Positions 43,483-53,182 of a DNA stretch of 64,000 nucleotides are shown here, piece by piece; positions within the stretch are counted from its first letter, which is position 1; each line of letters opens with the position of its first letter. The position numbers and the translations under genes are program-made. This stretch comes from JALZAI01 sp038207565 (GTDB lineage: Bacteria > Actinomycetota > Actinomycetes > Mycobacteriales > Jatrophihabitantaceae), in assembly GCA_038207565.1 (NCBI GenBank), contig JBBQZQ010000013.1:1-64000 (forward strand). The letters run 5' to 3'. Under the pieces are notes generated by a model, which was not told the origin of the DNA, did no database searches, and was given only the letters and a program-made list of their open reading frames with translations.

Positions 43483-45069
43483 CGGTATGTTCCCGTGCTT
43501 CTTTGGTGGCAGGGATTGCCGCTTGTTGCGCAGCATCCGAAGCGACCTGACGATGTAGGCGCGCGTTTCCGACGGCGGGATCACCGAGTCGATATAGCCG
43601 CGCTCGGCGGCGATGTATGGATTCACGAGGGTGTCCTCGTACTCCTGGACGACGTGCGCGCGCACGGCTTCCGGATCGTCGGCCGTTTCGATCTGCTTGC
43701 GGTGCAGGATGTTGGCCGCTCCCTGCGCTCCCATCACCGCGATCTGCGCAGTCGGCCACGCAACGTTGATGTCTGCGCCGAGATGCTTGGAACCCATGAC
43801 GTCGTACGCGCCACCAAACGCCTTGCGGGTGATCACCGTGATTTTCGGGACGGTTGCCTCGGCGTAGGCATAGATGAGCTTGGCGCCGCGCCGGATGATG
43901 CCCGCGTGCTCCTGGTCGACGCCGGGCAGAAATCCGGGAACGTCCACGAGCGTCAGTATCGGGACGTTGAATGCATCGCAGGTCCGCACGAAGCGCGCCG
44001 CCTTCTCGGAAGCGTCGATGTCCAGGCAACCGGCGAACTGCGTCGGCTGATTCGCCACCACGCCGACGGGATGGCCCTCGATGCGCCCGAAGCCGACGAG
44101 AATGTTCTGCGCGAACAACGCGTGCACCTCGAGGAACTCGGCGTCATCGAGTAGGTGCTCGATGACGGTGTGCATGTCATAGGGCTGGTTCGCCGAGTCG
44201 GGGACGAACGAGTCCAGGAACATGTCCTCGTCGTCGACCTCGACGGAGGCGAGCGTGTCATAGACCGGCAGCGGGTCGAGATTGTTCGACGGCAAATAGG
44301 ACAGCAGTGCCTTGACGTAACCGATCGCGTCGTCCTCGTCGTCGCCGAGGTAGTGCGCGTTGCCGCTCTTGGTGTTGTGGGTACGTGCGCCACCGAGCTC
44401 TTCGAGCGTGACATCCTCGCCGGTGACGGTGCGGACGACGTCCGGTCCGGTGATGAACATCTGCGAGGTCTGGTCGACCATGACGACGAAATCGGTGAGC
44501 GCGGGAGAGTAGACGTGCCCGCCCGCGGCCGCCCCCATGATCAGCGAAATCTGCGGGATGACGCCGGAGGCGTGCACTGTCCGGTAGAAGATGTCGCCGT
44601 AGAGGCCCAGGCTCACGACGCCTTCCTGAATGCGTGCGCCCCCACCCTCGTTGATGCCGACGACGGGGCAGCCCATCTTGACTGCGAAGTCGAGCACCTT
44701 GACGATCTTCTCGCCGTACACCTCACCGAGGGCGCCGCCGAACACGGTGACGTCCTGACTGAAGACGCAGATCGGACGCCCGTCGACCGTGCCGTAACCG
44801 GTGACCACACCATCGCCGAAGGGGCGGTTCTTGTCCATGCCGAAATTGGTGGACCGATGGCGGGCGAACTCATCCAGCTCGACGAAGGAATCCTCGTCCA
44901 GCAGTGCCTCGATTCGCTCACGCGCGGTCTTCTTGCCCTTGGCGTGCTGCGTCTCGACCGCTCGCGCCGACCCGGCATGTACCGCCTCGTCGTAGCGCCG
45001 CTCGAGATCCGCGAGCTTGGCGGCCGTCGTGTGCGGAGCATCTTCCGGGCTGACGGGCTCTGCTGCCAT
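43477..45069 (-). CDS. accD5: Propionyl-/acyl-CoA carboxylase beta subunit (AccD5-like)
   Basis: A 530-residue carboxyltransferase. It has EGGGARIQEGV, GAAAGGHVYSPALTDF (first oxyanion region), DVPGFLPGVDQEH, and RKAFGGAYDVMGS (second). The N-terminus ARERIEALLDEDSFVELD and NRPFGDGVVTGYG match PccB/AccD5. The enzyme makes methylmalonyl-CoA from propionyl-CoA with an alpha subunit and epsilon. The start is ATG at 45069, divergent from birA. Confidence 0.93.
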   Translation of the reverse strand: MAAEPVSPEDAPHTTAAKLADLERRYDEAVHAGSARAVETQHAKGKKTARERIEALLDEDSFVELDEFARHRSTNFGMDKNRPFGDGVVTGYGTVDGRPICVFSQDVTVFGGALGEVYGEKIVKVLDFAVKMGCPVVGINEGGGARIQEGVVSLGLYGDIFYRTVHASGVIPQISLIMGAAAGGHVYSPALTDFVVMVDQTSQMFITGPDVVRTVTGEDVTLEELGGARTHNTKSGNAHYLGDDEDDAIGYVKALLSYLPSNNLDPLPVYDTLASVEVDDEDMFLDSFVPDSANQPYDMHTVIEHLLDDAEFLEVHALFAQNILVGFGRIEGHPVGVVANQPTQFAGCLDIDASEKAARFVRTCDAFNVPILTLVDVPGFLPGVDQEHAGIIRRGAKLIYAYAEATVPKITVITRKAFGGAYDVMGSKHLGADINVAWPTAQIAVMGAQGAANILHRKQIETADDPEAVRAHVVQEYEDTLVNPYIAAERGYIDSVIPPSETRAYIVRSLRMLRNKRQSLPPKKHGNIPL

Positions 45070-45144
45070 GGGGCCTGAGCGTAATGCGGTTTGCCGGGCG
45101 TGGCGTCGTCGAGGTGACTCATCTCGCCGCCTACCGTTCCCCGT

Positions 45145-45930
45145 ATGGACCGCGCGCCGATCGATGCAGTCGCGCTGCGCCGCTCAGCGCAGGCGTGGTC
45201 GTCGATCACCGTCGTCGAGCAGACGCATTCGACCAACGCCGACCTGCTCGCCGAGGTCGAGGCCCCCGACCGGTCGGTTCTCGTTGCCGAGCACCAGATT
45301 GCCGGACGGGGGCGCTTGGACCGGGCGTGGACCTCGCCGCCGCGCGCCGGTCTGACCTTCTCCGTCCTGTTGCGGCCGAACGTCCCGATCGCGGCGTGGG
45401 GTTGGCTCTCGCTGCTGACGGGAGTGGCGCTGCATGAGGCCGTCCGCGACGTCGCTGCCGTCGACGTTTCGCTGAAGTGGCCCAACGACCTGCTCGAGCG
45501 TGCGTCAGGCAAGAAGCTCGCCGGTATTCTCGCCCAGACCAGCGGCGCCGCGGTCGTTATCGGGATCGGGCTCAACGTCACGACAGCGGTATCCGAACTG
45601 CCGGTTGACACCGCGACCTCCCTCGCGCTGTGTGGGGCGCGGGCGCTGGACCGCACCCGCCTGCTCACCGCGGTGCTCGACCGTTGGGACGTGCGGCTGA
45701 GCGAGTGGACCCGGGCAGGCGGTGACGCCGAGGGGTCCGGGCTCGCGGAGGCATACCGCGGCGCGTGCTCGACGTTGGGGCGCAATATCGCCGTGACGAC
45801 GACCGACGGGGCACGACTGGTGGGCAACGCGCTCGCCATCGACGGCGCGGGACGGCTCCAGCTGGCCGTCCATGGCGGGGTCCAGGCGATCGGCGCAGGC
45901 GACGTCGAGCACCTGCGCCCCGCCGGGTAG
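45145..45930 (+). CDS. birA: Biotin-[acetyl-CoA-carboxylase] ligase
   Basis: Attaches biotin to the carrier lysine of carboxylase alpha subunits. It is 261 residues and lacks the N-terminal DNA-binding domain, so it is a non-regulatory ligase. Key motifs are EQTHSTNADLL, AEHQIAGRGRLDRAW (adenylate site), and KWPNDLL. It is divergent from accD5, whose holoenzyme it biotinylates, matching Rv3279c-Rv3280. Confidence 0.93.
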   Translation: MDRAPIDAVALRRSAQAWSSITVVEQTHSTNADLLAEVEAPDRSVLVAEHQIAGRGRLDRAWTSPPRAGLTFSVLLRPNVPIAAWGWLSLLTGVALHEAVRDVAAVDVSLKWPNDLLERASGKKLAGILAQTSGAAVVIGIGLNVTTAVSELPVDTATSLALCGARALDRTRLLTAVLDRWDVRLSEWTRAGGDAEGSGLAEAYRGACSTLGRNIAVTTTDGARLVGNALAIDGAGRLQLAVHGGVQAIGAGDVEHLRPAG

Positions 45931-45984
45931 TCGGCACACCGGCGTAGCGCTCGATACGGTGGATCCCAGCCTGAGGAGGTTGCC

Positions 45985-46566
45985 GTGGCCTACCCCGAGA
46001 AGCACCTCGCGGACGACGAGCAGATCGCCGCGAATCTGCATCCGCACTGGATCACCCTCGTTCCGGCGACGCTGTGGTTCGTCCTCATCTGCGCGCTCGC
46101 CGGTGTCGGGATTGGCTTCGCGCCGGACAAGGGGACGGAGCGGCTCGCCGTCCTCGTCGCCGTCGTCGTGGTCGCGCTCGTCCTGCTGAGCTGGTTGTCG
46201 TTCAAGCCGTGGATCGCGTGGCGCACCACCCACTACGTGTTCACCTCGCACCGTGTGCTGATCCGGCGCGGCATCCTGCGTCACAGCGGTCGCGACATCT
46301 CACTGCAGCGCATCAGCGATGTCGCGTTCACTCAGTCGTTGTGGGACCGGATCGTCGGCGCCGGGACCCTGGTCATCGAATCCGCCGGTGAGCAGGGTCA
46401 GGAGACGCTGACCGACATCCCGCGCTCCAACCAGCAGCAGCAGATGCTCAACCAGCTCATCGAGGAGGACGGCGCCCGGCGCGCACGCGCGGCCTACGGC
46501 GGGGCGCAGCAGCCGTACTACCCGCCGCAGGGTTATCCGCCACCGCAGGGTTATCCGCCTCAATAG
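45985..46566 (+). CDS. PH-domain membrane protein
   Basis: A 193-residue protein. Two hydrophobic helices near residues 30-75 are followed by a bacterial PH-like domain (THYVFTSHRVLIRRGILRHSGRDISL). The C-terminal tail is Pro/Tyr/Gln-rich with repeated QGYPPP. It follows birA by 54 bases; the GTG at 45985 gives the family N-terminus. Rv3278c has this place in M. tuberculosis. The function is unknown. Confidence 0.85.
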   Translation: MAYPEKHLADDEQIAANLHPHWITLVPATLWFVLICALAGVGIGFAPDKGTERLAVLVAVVVVALVLLSWLSFKPWIAWRTTHYVFTSHRVLIRRGILRHSGRDISLQRISDVAFTQSLWDRIVGAGTLVIESAGEQGQETLTDIPRSNQQQQMLNQLIEEDGARRARAAYGGAQQPYYPPQGYPPPQGYPPQ

Positions 46567-46678
46567 GAACCGGCCCAAGAGGACGACCCCCGGTTACTCG
46601 GCTCAACCGGTGCTATATCGCGAACCGTGCGATAGTCAGGTGTCGGCGTTGGCTGGCGCGAGGGTTCGGGGGAACCAA

Positions 46679-47236
46679 ATGACCATGGCTGGTTCGTCCA
46701 TGCCCTTTCCGTCGCGGCCGTTCTCGGCCGAGGTGCTGAATCGGTGGGGCCACTGGGCCGCCCAGGTTCTGGCCGGGACAATTTGCGCGACGATCCTGCT
46801 TCGGGTCTACCCGATGGTGCCATCGCGTCCGCTGTTGGTGGTCGCTCCGCCGGTGCTCATGGCGCTTGTGTTGACCAGTTGGCTGCTGATGCGCAGACAC
46901 GATCGCAGACTGTGCGAGCACTGCATGACAGCGATGCCGCTCAACCCGTCCGAATCAGCTGTGCGACATCGCCGACGCCTGGCCACAGCACATCTCGGCT
47001 CGAACAAGCCCCTGGTGCTCGCCTATTTGGTTGTGCTGACCAGTGCCGCATTTCTGCCTGGCACAGTCGGGTTGGTCATCTGGTCCGCCGCCCAGGCGAG
47101 CATGATTTATCTGCTGATCAGCTACACCACCCACCGCCGCCTGCAACCCTGGTGTCCTCAATGTCGCGGGGGTGGCCGTGACGACGACACCGTCGACTCA
47201 CCCGACCCGGTCCCGCACGGCTTTCAGAACGCCTGA
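46679..47236 (+). CDS. Membrane protein with two CxxC pairs
   Basis: A 185-residue protein with about four hydrophobic helices and two short Cys pairs, LCEHCMTAMP in the middle and PWCPQCRGGG near the C-terminus, which could bind a metal. The ATG at 46679 has a GGGGGA site just upstream; an earlier in-frame start lacks support. The function is unknown. It stands before the frameshifted NlpC/P60 gene on the other strand. Confidence 0.68.
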   Translation: MTMAGSSMPFPSRPFSAEVLNRWGHWAAQVLAGTICATILLRVYPMVPSRPLLVVAPPVLMALVLTSWLLMRRHDRRLCEHCMTAMPLNPSESAVRHRRRLATAHLGSNKPLVLAYLVVLTSAAFLPGTVGLVIWSAAQASMIYLLISYTTHRRLQPWCPQCRGGGRDDDTVDSPDPVPHGFQNA

Positions 47237-47294
47237 CCTACGTACGGTTCACCTTGTCCACCCGGTCATGGAGCAACCTGTCGCCGGCGGCTGA

Positions 47295-47922
47295 TCAGGT
47301 CAGTGGGCGGGTGGCGAAGTAGCCGGAGGCGACGTTGGTAAGCGGGGTGATGCGGACGATGTCGCCGGACTGGGGTACCTGGATGACGTTGCCGTCGCCG
47401 ACGTAGAGCGCGACCTGGTGGATGCCGGCGACGGTGTTGTTGTTGCTCCAGAACACCAGGTCGCCGGGCAGCAGTTCGGTCGGCGCTGGATGGAGGTTTC
47501 CGTAGCTGTACTGGGTGGCGGCGAAGTGGGCCATCGACAGGTACGGGGTATAGGCGTAGAGCGTGAGTCCAGAGCAGTCGAAGCCGGTGACGTGGCAGTC
47601 TTTGCGGGCGTTGCCGGCAACGCAGGCGCCTTGGGTGGGTCCGGCGGGGGTGGGCTGCGGACCATTCGCTGAGGTAGGTGGAGAGGGCTGCGTCGCTCTG
47701 CTGTCGGGTGGCTTTGGCCGTGACGAGGTCGGCCTTGAGGTCGAGGACCGCGCTGCGCGAGGCGGCCAGTGCCGTGTCGGCTTGCCGGCGGATGCCGTCC
47801 AGGCGGGCGGTCTGGCGGACGACGGAGGCCAGCGCGGCGTGCTGGGTGCGCTCGGCTGAGCGCAGCGTCTGCACTGCTGACGCAATCTGGGAAACGACGT
47901 CGGTCTGGTGCTCGCCGAGCAT
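47295..47922 (-). pseudogene. NlpC/P60 cell-wall hydrolase with coiled-coil N-terminus, frameshifted
   Basis: The C-terminal half is an NlpC/P60 peptidase with the catalytic Cys in TGFDCSGLT, the His in GIHQVALYVG, and ELLPGDLVFW. It ends at 47295. The N-terminal coiled-coil half (MLGEHQTDVVSQIASAVQTLRS onward to LSEWSAAH) lies in another frame. The switch is near 47655 in a C-rich run, and one extra base would explain it. No signal peptide is visible at the 47922 start, so more of the 5' end may be damaged or the true start lies upstream in a third frame (up to about 48019). The enzyme would cut peptidoglycan stem peptides. Confidence 0.75.
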
Positions 47923-48198
47923 CTGCTGCTCGGTCAGGACGTGTAGGCACGGCGAGTCCCTGTCGCCGACGCTGGATGCGTCGATTCGGTCGGCGGCGAC
48001 CGGCCAAGAATGTGGCGACCTTAGGCCTCATGTCCGGGATGTCTCTGTCGATCAATCAGTCGAAGGGTGCTGGTTGGAGACGATGTCGCTGAGGGAGCCG
48101 CACGGATGGCAACTGAGATCGACACCCGTGAACCCGCGAGCGCGTCAATCGATCAGTGGCCAACCCGGCGGCTGAACCAGCCAAGAAGGAAAACACAC

Positions 48199-48513
48199 AT
48201 GCTCAATCGAATCCGGGAAGCCCGAAAGAACGAAAGCGGCTTCACCCTCATCGAGCTCCTGATCGTCATCGTGATCCTGGGCATCCTGGCCGGCATCGTG
48301 GTGTTCGCGGTGAGCGGCATCTCCGACCGCGGCACGACTTCGGCCTGTAAGGCTGACGTCGCGACCGTGACGACTGCCAGCGAGGCCTATTTCGCCAAGA
48401 ACGGCTCGTACGCCGCAACCATGACCGCTTTGCAGACTGGTGGATTCCTGCACTCAGTACCCACCGACGTGACGTACGCATCGGGCGGGTCTGTGACCGG
48501 GGTCGGCTGTTAA
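48199..48513 (+). CDS. pilA: Type IV pilin (PilA)
   Basis: A 104-residue major-pilin-like protein. After a short basic leader the prepilin peptidase site ESG/FTLIELL is followed by the hydrophobic assembly helix (IVIVILGILAGIVVFAV). A Cys pair (SACKAD and the C-terminal VGC) could form the usual disulfide loop. The ATG at 48199 has AAGGA eight bases upstream. A strong hairpin follows, so pilA may be expressed above the genes behind it. Confidence 0.92.
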   Translation: MLNRIREARKNESGFTLIELLIVIVILGILAGIVVFAVSGISDRGTTSACKADVATVTTASEAYFAKNGSYAATMTALQTGGFLHSVPTDVTYASGGSVTGVGC

Positions 48514-48522
48514 GTAACGCAC

Positions 48523-48559
48523 CGCGGTGGGGCAGCTCGTCCGGGTTTGCCCCACCGCG
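48523..48559 (+). terminator. Hairpin after pilA
   Basis: CGCGGTGGGGCA (48523-48534) pairs perfectly with TGCCCCACCGCG (48548-48559) around a 13-base loop, starting nine bases after the pilA stop. As a partial terminator or mRNA-stabilising hairpin it would favour pilin over the downstream ATPase genes. Confidence 0.7.
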
Positions 48560-48596
48560 CAGCTCTGCCCAGTCCACCACCACTCGGAGGCTTACG

Positions 48597-49703
48597 ATGC
48601 CCGGTCACGTGCACGGTCACACTATTGGCCACCGGATCGACGGCATGCTCGAGGTGCTGTGGCAGGCGCACGGCACAGACCTCTTGCTCACAGCGGGGCT
48701 GCCGCCGCAGATCCGGATACACGGAGATTTGAACCCCGTGGCGGAACAACCGGTGCTGACACCCGAGGACACCGACGCGCTCCTCGCCGACCTGTTGACG
48801 TCCGAACAGACCGCGGCGTGGGGCAGCTCCCACGAATACGACTTCTCCTTCAGCTGGCGCAACAACGCCAGAATCCGCGGTAACGCTTTCACTCAACGTG
48901 GATCTACCGCGATCGCACTCCGAATGATCCCGCGCGCGATCCCGACGATGGCGGACCTCGGACTGCCGCCCATTCTCAGCGATTTCGCCCAACAACATCA
49001 GGGTCTGGTCCTCATCACCGGACCCACCGGTTCCGGCAAGTCGACGACTCTGGCCGCCATCATCAATCAGATCAACACCGATCGGTCCTGCCACATCATC
49101 ACCATCGAGGACCCCATCGAGTACGTCCACGAGCACAAGCGTTCGGCGGTGAACCAGCGTGAGGTCGGAGCCGACACATCGTCGTTCGCCAACGCGCTGC
49201 GGTCGGCACTCCGGGAGGATCCTGATGTCCTGCTCGTCGGCGAAATGCGCGATCTCGAGTCGATCCGGTTTGCACTAACGATCGCCGAGACGGGCCACCT
49301 CGTGTTCGCCACGCTGCATACTAACGACACGGCGCAGTCTCTCGGTCGAATCGTCGACGTCTTTCCTGGTGATCAGCAAGCGCAGGTGCGTGTGCAGCTT
49401 GCGGCCGCACTCACCGGCATCGTGTATCAGCGGCTCATCCCTCGCGTCGGCGGCGGCTTGGTCGCGGCGTACGAGGTTCTCGTCGCTGACATGGCGATTC
49501 GTAATCTCATCAAGGAAGGCAAGACCCACCAGTTACGCAATTCACTGGTCACCGGGCAACGGGTGGGCATGGTGACGTTCGAACAGTCATTGTCTGCGCT
49601 GGTCCAGTCCGGCCAAATCAGCTACGACGATGCCGTCGCCCGCAGCCTCTACCCGAAGGACGTCGAGGGGCGTCCCCGATTACGAGCGAGTGTGCCCGCG
49701 TGA
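48597..49703 (+). CDS. pilT: Pilus retraction ATPase PilT
   Basis: A 368-residue hexameric ATPase that pulls pilin subunits back into the membrane. Walker A GPTGSGKST, the Asp box ITIEDPIEYVHEHK, and Walker B LLVGEMRDLESI are present, as is the PilT-specific AIRNLIKEGKTHQ. The ATG at 48597 has GGAGG six bases upstream. It overlaps the pilB start by four bases. One TTA codon is at 49533. Confidence 0.92.
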   Translation: MPGHVHGHTIGHRIDGMLEVLWQAHGTDLLLTAGLPPQIRIHGDLNPVAEQPVLTPEDTDALLADLLTSEQTAAWGSSHEYDFSFSWRNNARIRGNAFTQRGSTAIALRMIPRAIPTMADLGLPPILSDFAQQHQGLVLITGPTGSGKSTTLAAIINQINTDRSCHIITIEDPIEYVHEHKRSAVNQREVGADTSSFANALRSALREDPDVLLVGEMRDLESIRFALTIAETGHLVFATLHTNDTAQSLGRIVDVFPGDQQAQVRVQLAAALTGIVYQRLIPRVGGGLVAAYEVLVADMAIRNLIKEGKTHQLRNSLVTGQRVGMVTFEQSLSALVQSGQISYDDAVARSLYPKDVEGRPRLRASVPA

Positions 49704-51481
49704 GAAAGCGCAATGTAGCGAGCGCGACGACGGTCGTCACAGAGCCCGACCGCAGCGTCGCATCGACACGACCGGCCGAAACCGGCGTCCGCTTCGGTGG
49801 CACTCGCCTCGGCGAGATGCTCATCGAGGCAAAGTTGGCGACGGAGCAACAGGTCGTAGCCGCACTCGAGGCAGCGCAACAGGGCACCGGTAAGCGGCTG
49901 GGACAGCTGCTCGTCGAACTCGGGACGCTCGACGAGCGTGACCTGGCGCGCGTATTGGCGAAACAGCAGTCGCTGGAGGTCGTCGACCTCCGCCAAATCA
50001 CGCCGGACCCAGCAGCGACCGAACTGATGACCGAGGCGATGGCACGCTCGCTGTCTGCGGTGGCATTGTCGGTCAACGACGACAAAGTGATTGTCGCGGT
50101 CGCCGACCCGTCCCCACAAGTTCTCCAAAGCCTCCGCGACGTGATCGGCAGGGCAGTGCTTGTCCAGGTCGCCTCAGAACCGGACATCGTGCGCGCGATC
50201 GGCAACAGCTACCGCGCTCTGACCGGCATCACCAGCCACGTCCAGGCCTTCGAGGCTCGAGACACCGTCCGCAACGACGCCGTACGGCTTGAGGCGGTCG
50301 CCGCAAGCGACGACGCACCGGTAGTCCAGGTCGTACGGCTGGTGATAACACAGGGGCTACGCGACCGAGCCTCCGACATTCATATCGAGCCCCAGGACGG
50401 TCGCATCAGGGTGCGCTACCGCGTCGACGGCGCACTGCACGACGTGCTCGACCTGCCCGGGTCGATGGGCCCTGCGTTCGTGAGCCGCGTGAAGATCCTC
50501 GCCGGCATGAACATCGTCGAGCGTCGCCGTTCGCAAGACGGCCAGATCAGCATGGACGTCGAGAATCGCGCTGTCGACATCCGCGTCGCGACCACCGCGG
50601 TCATCGGCGGCGAGAAGGTCGTGATGCGACTGCTGGATAAGAGCCGCCCGCTGTTCCGCCTCGAGCAGCTGGGAATGACCGAGCAGATGACCGCGCAGTA
50701 CTCCAAGCTGCTGCATTCGCCGTACGGCATGGTGATCTGCGCCGGCCCTACAGGGAGTGGTAAGACAACCACCTTGTACGGCTCGCTCGGCGAGATCAAC
50801 ACCCCCGAGCGCAACATCATGACGATCGAGGATCCGGTCGAGTACACCTTCCCGTCAATCAATCAGATCCAGATCAATGAGCAGGCCGGCATCACCTTCG
50901 CCGGGGGTCTCAAGGCGATCCTTCGCCAGGACCCCGACGTCATCCTCGTCGGCGAGGTTCGTGACGCCGAGACCGCCCGCATCGCGGTTCAGTCCGCGTT
51001 GACGGGACATCTGGTGCTCTCGTCGCTGCACGCCACGGACGCCGTCTCGGCGTTGCACAGGCTGCTAGACATGGGAATCGAAAACTTCCTGGTCGCCTCG
51101 TCAGTCACCGCTGTGCTCTCGCAGCGCCTGGTTCGACGCGTGTGCGACAATTGCCAAGAAGTCTACGAGCCGCCGGCCGAGGAGCTCGCATTTCTCCGGA
51201 CGATGGGCGGCCAAATACCCGAACGCGGATTCGTGCGGGGCGCAGGCTGCAACTTTTGCGCCAAGACAGGTTACCTCGAACGGATTGGCGTCTACGAGCT
51301 GATGCCCGTGACCGACTCGATACGCGACCTCGTCTTGGACCGCGGCTCGCATGACGACCTTCGCAAGGTGGCGCGATCCGAGGGCATGCATTCGCTGCAG
51401 GAAGAAGCCGTCCGACTGGTCGAGGCGGGCGTGACGAACCTCGCCGAGGTGCTCCGCTCCATCTACGTTGTCGGAGCTTGA
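49700..51481 (+). CDS. pilB: Pilus extension ATPase PilB with MshEN-like N-terminus
   Basis: A 593-residue ATPase of the PilB/GspE group. The N-terminal domain has two successive RLG motifs (RLGEMLIEAKL at about 36 and RLGQLLVELGTL at about 66 ending in KQQ), the repeat that binds cyclic di-GMP in MshEN domains. The first motif departs from the consensus (Lys for Gly, and the Gln shifted by one). The ATPase has GPTGSGKTT and a tetra-Cys zinc element, CDNC and CNFC. It overlaps pilT by four bases. Confidence 0.92.
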   Translation: MRKRNVASATTVVTEPDRSVASTRPAETGVRFGGTRLGEMLIEAKLATEQQVVAALEAAQQGTGKRLGQLLVELGTLDERDLARVLAKQQSLEVVDLRQITPDPAATELMTEAMARSLSAVALSVNDDKVIVAVADPSPQVLQSLRDVIGRAVLVQVASEPDIVRAIGNSYRALTGITSHVQAFEARDTVRNDAVRLEAVAASDDAPVVQVVRLVITQGLRDRASDIHIEPQDGRIRVRYRVDGALHDVLDLPGSMGPAFVSRVKILAGMNIVERRRSQDGQISMDVENRAVDIRVATTAVIGGEKVVMRLLDKSRPLFRLEQLGMTEQMTAQYSKLLHSPYGMVICAGPTGSGKTTTLYGSLGEINTPERNIMTIEDPVEYTFPSINQIQINEQAGITFAGGLKAILRQDPDVILVGEVRDAETARIAVQSALTGHLVLSSLHATDAVSALHRLLDMGIENFLVASSVTAVLSQRLVRRVCDNCQEVYEPPAEELAFLRTMGGQIPERGFVRGAGCNFCAKTGYLERIGVYELMPVTDSIRDLVLDRGSHDDLRKVARSEGMHSLQEEAVRLVEAGVTNLAEVLRSIYVVGA

Positions 51482-51482
51482 C

Positions 51483-52688
51483 ATGACGAAATACGCCTAT
51501 GTGGCGATACAGGTTGACGGCCAGCTAGCGAAAGGCGTCGAAAGGGCCGACAGCCGCGAGGCAGCCGAACTCGCGCTTTATGAGCGCGAGCTGCGCGGGA
51601 TCAGGATCACGGAAAAGAAGAGCCTTCTCAAGGCCGAAGTATCCGCGCCGCGAGTGAAGCGCGAGGTAATCATGCACATCTCGCGGCAGCTCGGTGCGTT
51701 CGTCCGTGCCGGGTTGCCGTTGATCGACGCAGTGCACACGCTCGGCGTCGAGGCGACCAACTCCTCCGTTCGGCGCATGCTGTCCGACGTCGAGGACGGG
51801 CTGCGCGGCGGTGACAAGCTGTCGGACTGCTTCGATAGGCATCCTAAGATTTTCCCCGAGTATTACCGCGGCATCCTCCGCTCGGCGGAGCTCACCGGCC
51901 AGCTCGACACCGTACTCGACCAGCTCGCGAAGTATCTCGAGCGTGACCTCGAGGCACGGCGCCGGATCAAATCCGCAATGATCTATCCGGTCATCATCGG
52001 TATCATGTCGCTTGGCACCGTCGTCGTTCTCGCCGGTTTCGTGCTGCCGCGGTTCAAGGTCTTCTTCGCCGGCTTGCACGCAGAGCTGCCGCTGCCCACG
52101 CGAATCCTGCTCACATCGACCGATTTCATTACCAATTATTGGTGGGCCCTGTCGGGCGGACTTGTCGCCTTATGCCTGATCTCCTATGTCGTGTTGCGCA
52201 CTGAGCGTGGCCGTTACGCCCGAGACCGCCTTTTCCTGGCCACACCGGTGTTGGGTGACACCATCCAATTCGCTTTGGTCGAGCGCTTCTGCCGCATCCT
52301 CTCCTCGATGGTCGGCGCCGGAGTGTCTCTCCCGGAGGCGCTTCGAGTGTCGACCGAGTCGCTGCGCAATCTGGTGTTCACGCGTGCGCTGAGCGGTGTG
52401 GGTGAGGCGATGCTGGAGGGCGAGGGCCTCGCGGAGCCGCTGGTGAAGACGGGTCTCTTTCCGACCACCGCAGCCCAGATGATGCGGGTCGGTGAGGACA
52501 CCGGAACGCTCGACACCCAGCTTGAAGTGACCGCTGCGTACTACGAGGGCGAACTCGACTACAAGCTCAAGAAGCTGACCGCGCTGTTTGAACCAATCAT
52601 GATCGTCCTCATGGGCGCGGTCGTCGGTTTCGTGGCCGTTGCACTCGTGTCGGCGATGTACGGCATCTTCAACCAAGTCAAGGTCTGA
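51483..52688 (+). CDS. pilC: Pilus inner-membrane platform protein PilC
   Basis: A 401-residue protein of the GspF/PilC family with two homologous halves, each carrying a cytoplasmic domain and membrane helices (GIMSLGTVVVLAGFVLP and the C-terminal VLMGAVVGFVAVALVSAMYGIFNQV). It couples the ATPases to the pilin pool. The ATG at 51483 has GGAG seven bases before it and directly follows the pilB stop. One TTA codon is at 52170. Confidence 0.92.
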   Translation: MTKYAYVAIQVDGQLAKGVERADSREAAELALYERELRGIRITEKKSLLKAEVSAPRVKREVIMHISRQLGAFVRAGLPLIDAVHTLGVEATNSSVRRMLSDVEDGLRGGDKLSDCFDRHPKIFPEYYRGILRSAELTGQLDTVLDQLAKYLERDLEARRRIKSAMIYPVIIGIMSLGTVVVLAGFVLPRFKVFFAGLHAELPLPTRILLTSTDFITNYWWALSGGLVALCLISYVVLRTERGRYARDRLFLATPVLGDTIQFALVERFCRILSSMVGAGVSLPEALRVSTESLRNLVFTRALSGVGEAMLEGEGLAEPLVKTGLFPTTAAQMMRVGEDTGTLDTQLEVTAAYYEGELDYKLKKLTALFEPIMIVLMGAVVGFVAVALVSAMYGIFNQVKV

Positions 52689-52693
52689 GTCGA

Positions 52694-53182
52694 TTGAGGG
52701 TCGGCACGTCTCGCGCTGCGCGCGACCAGGGCGAGAGCTTGATCGAGCTGATCCTGGCCGTAGCCATCATGGGCATCGCGGTGGTTTCCATCGTCAGTGG
52801 GCTCGGCACCAGCATCCTGATGTCTGACATCCACCGCAAGCAAGCCACCGCCGGCGCCTACGTCCGTGACTATGCCGAGGCTGTGCAGAGCTATGTCGGG
52901 GGCACCGGATACACGGCGTGCGCAGCGCCGGCTTCGTACTCGGCCAGCAACGTCGGATTCACCGGGACGCCCAGCGGCTACGCCGCGTCGCCCATCTCAC
53001 TGCAGTACTGGACCGGAACCGCATGGAGCGTTTCCCCTTGCTCAGCTGACACCGGTCTGCAGCGGTTGACAGTGCAGGTGGCCAGCAGCACCAACGCCCG
53101 CGCGAGCGAACAGACCGTGGTAATCCTGCGCAAGCCGTGCGGACCGACGCTGCCCGACGGCTCGGTCAGGCCAACATGCTGA
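52694..53182 (+). CDS. Minor pilin / pseudopilin (PilV-like)
   Basis: A 162-residue protein with a prepilin-type N-terminus: basic leader, then GESLIELILAVAIMGIAVVSIV, with Gly-Glu at the cleavage site in place of Gly-Phe. The C-terminal part has several Cys residues (TACAAP, SPCSAD, KPCG, PTC), likely disulfides. The start is probably the TTG at 52694. It overlaps the next gene by seven bases. It is likely a pilus-tip or priming component. Confidence 0.8.
   Translation: MRVGTSRAARDQGESLIELILAVAIMGIAVVSIVSGLGTSILMSDIHRKQATAGAYVRDYAEAVQSYVGGTGYTACAAPASYSASNVGFTGTPSGYAASPISLQYWTGTAWSVSPCSADTGLQRLTVQVASSTNARASEQTVVILRKPCGPTLPDGSVRPTC

Noticed and set aside
47923..48198. Possible ydaO/c-di-AMP riboswitch upstream of the NlpC/P60 gene
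   Set aside because: Such riboswitches are common before these genes, and short GGCGACAGGGACT-like pieces occur, but I could not fit the full conserved core, and the sequence also reads as an open frame.
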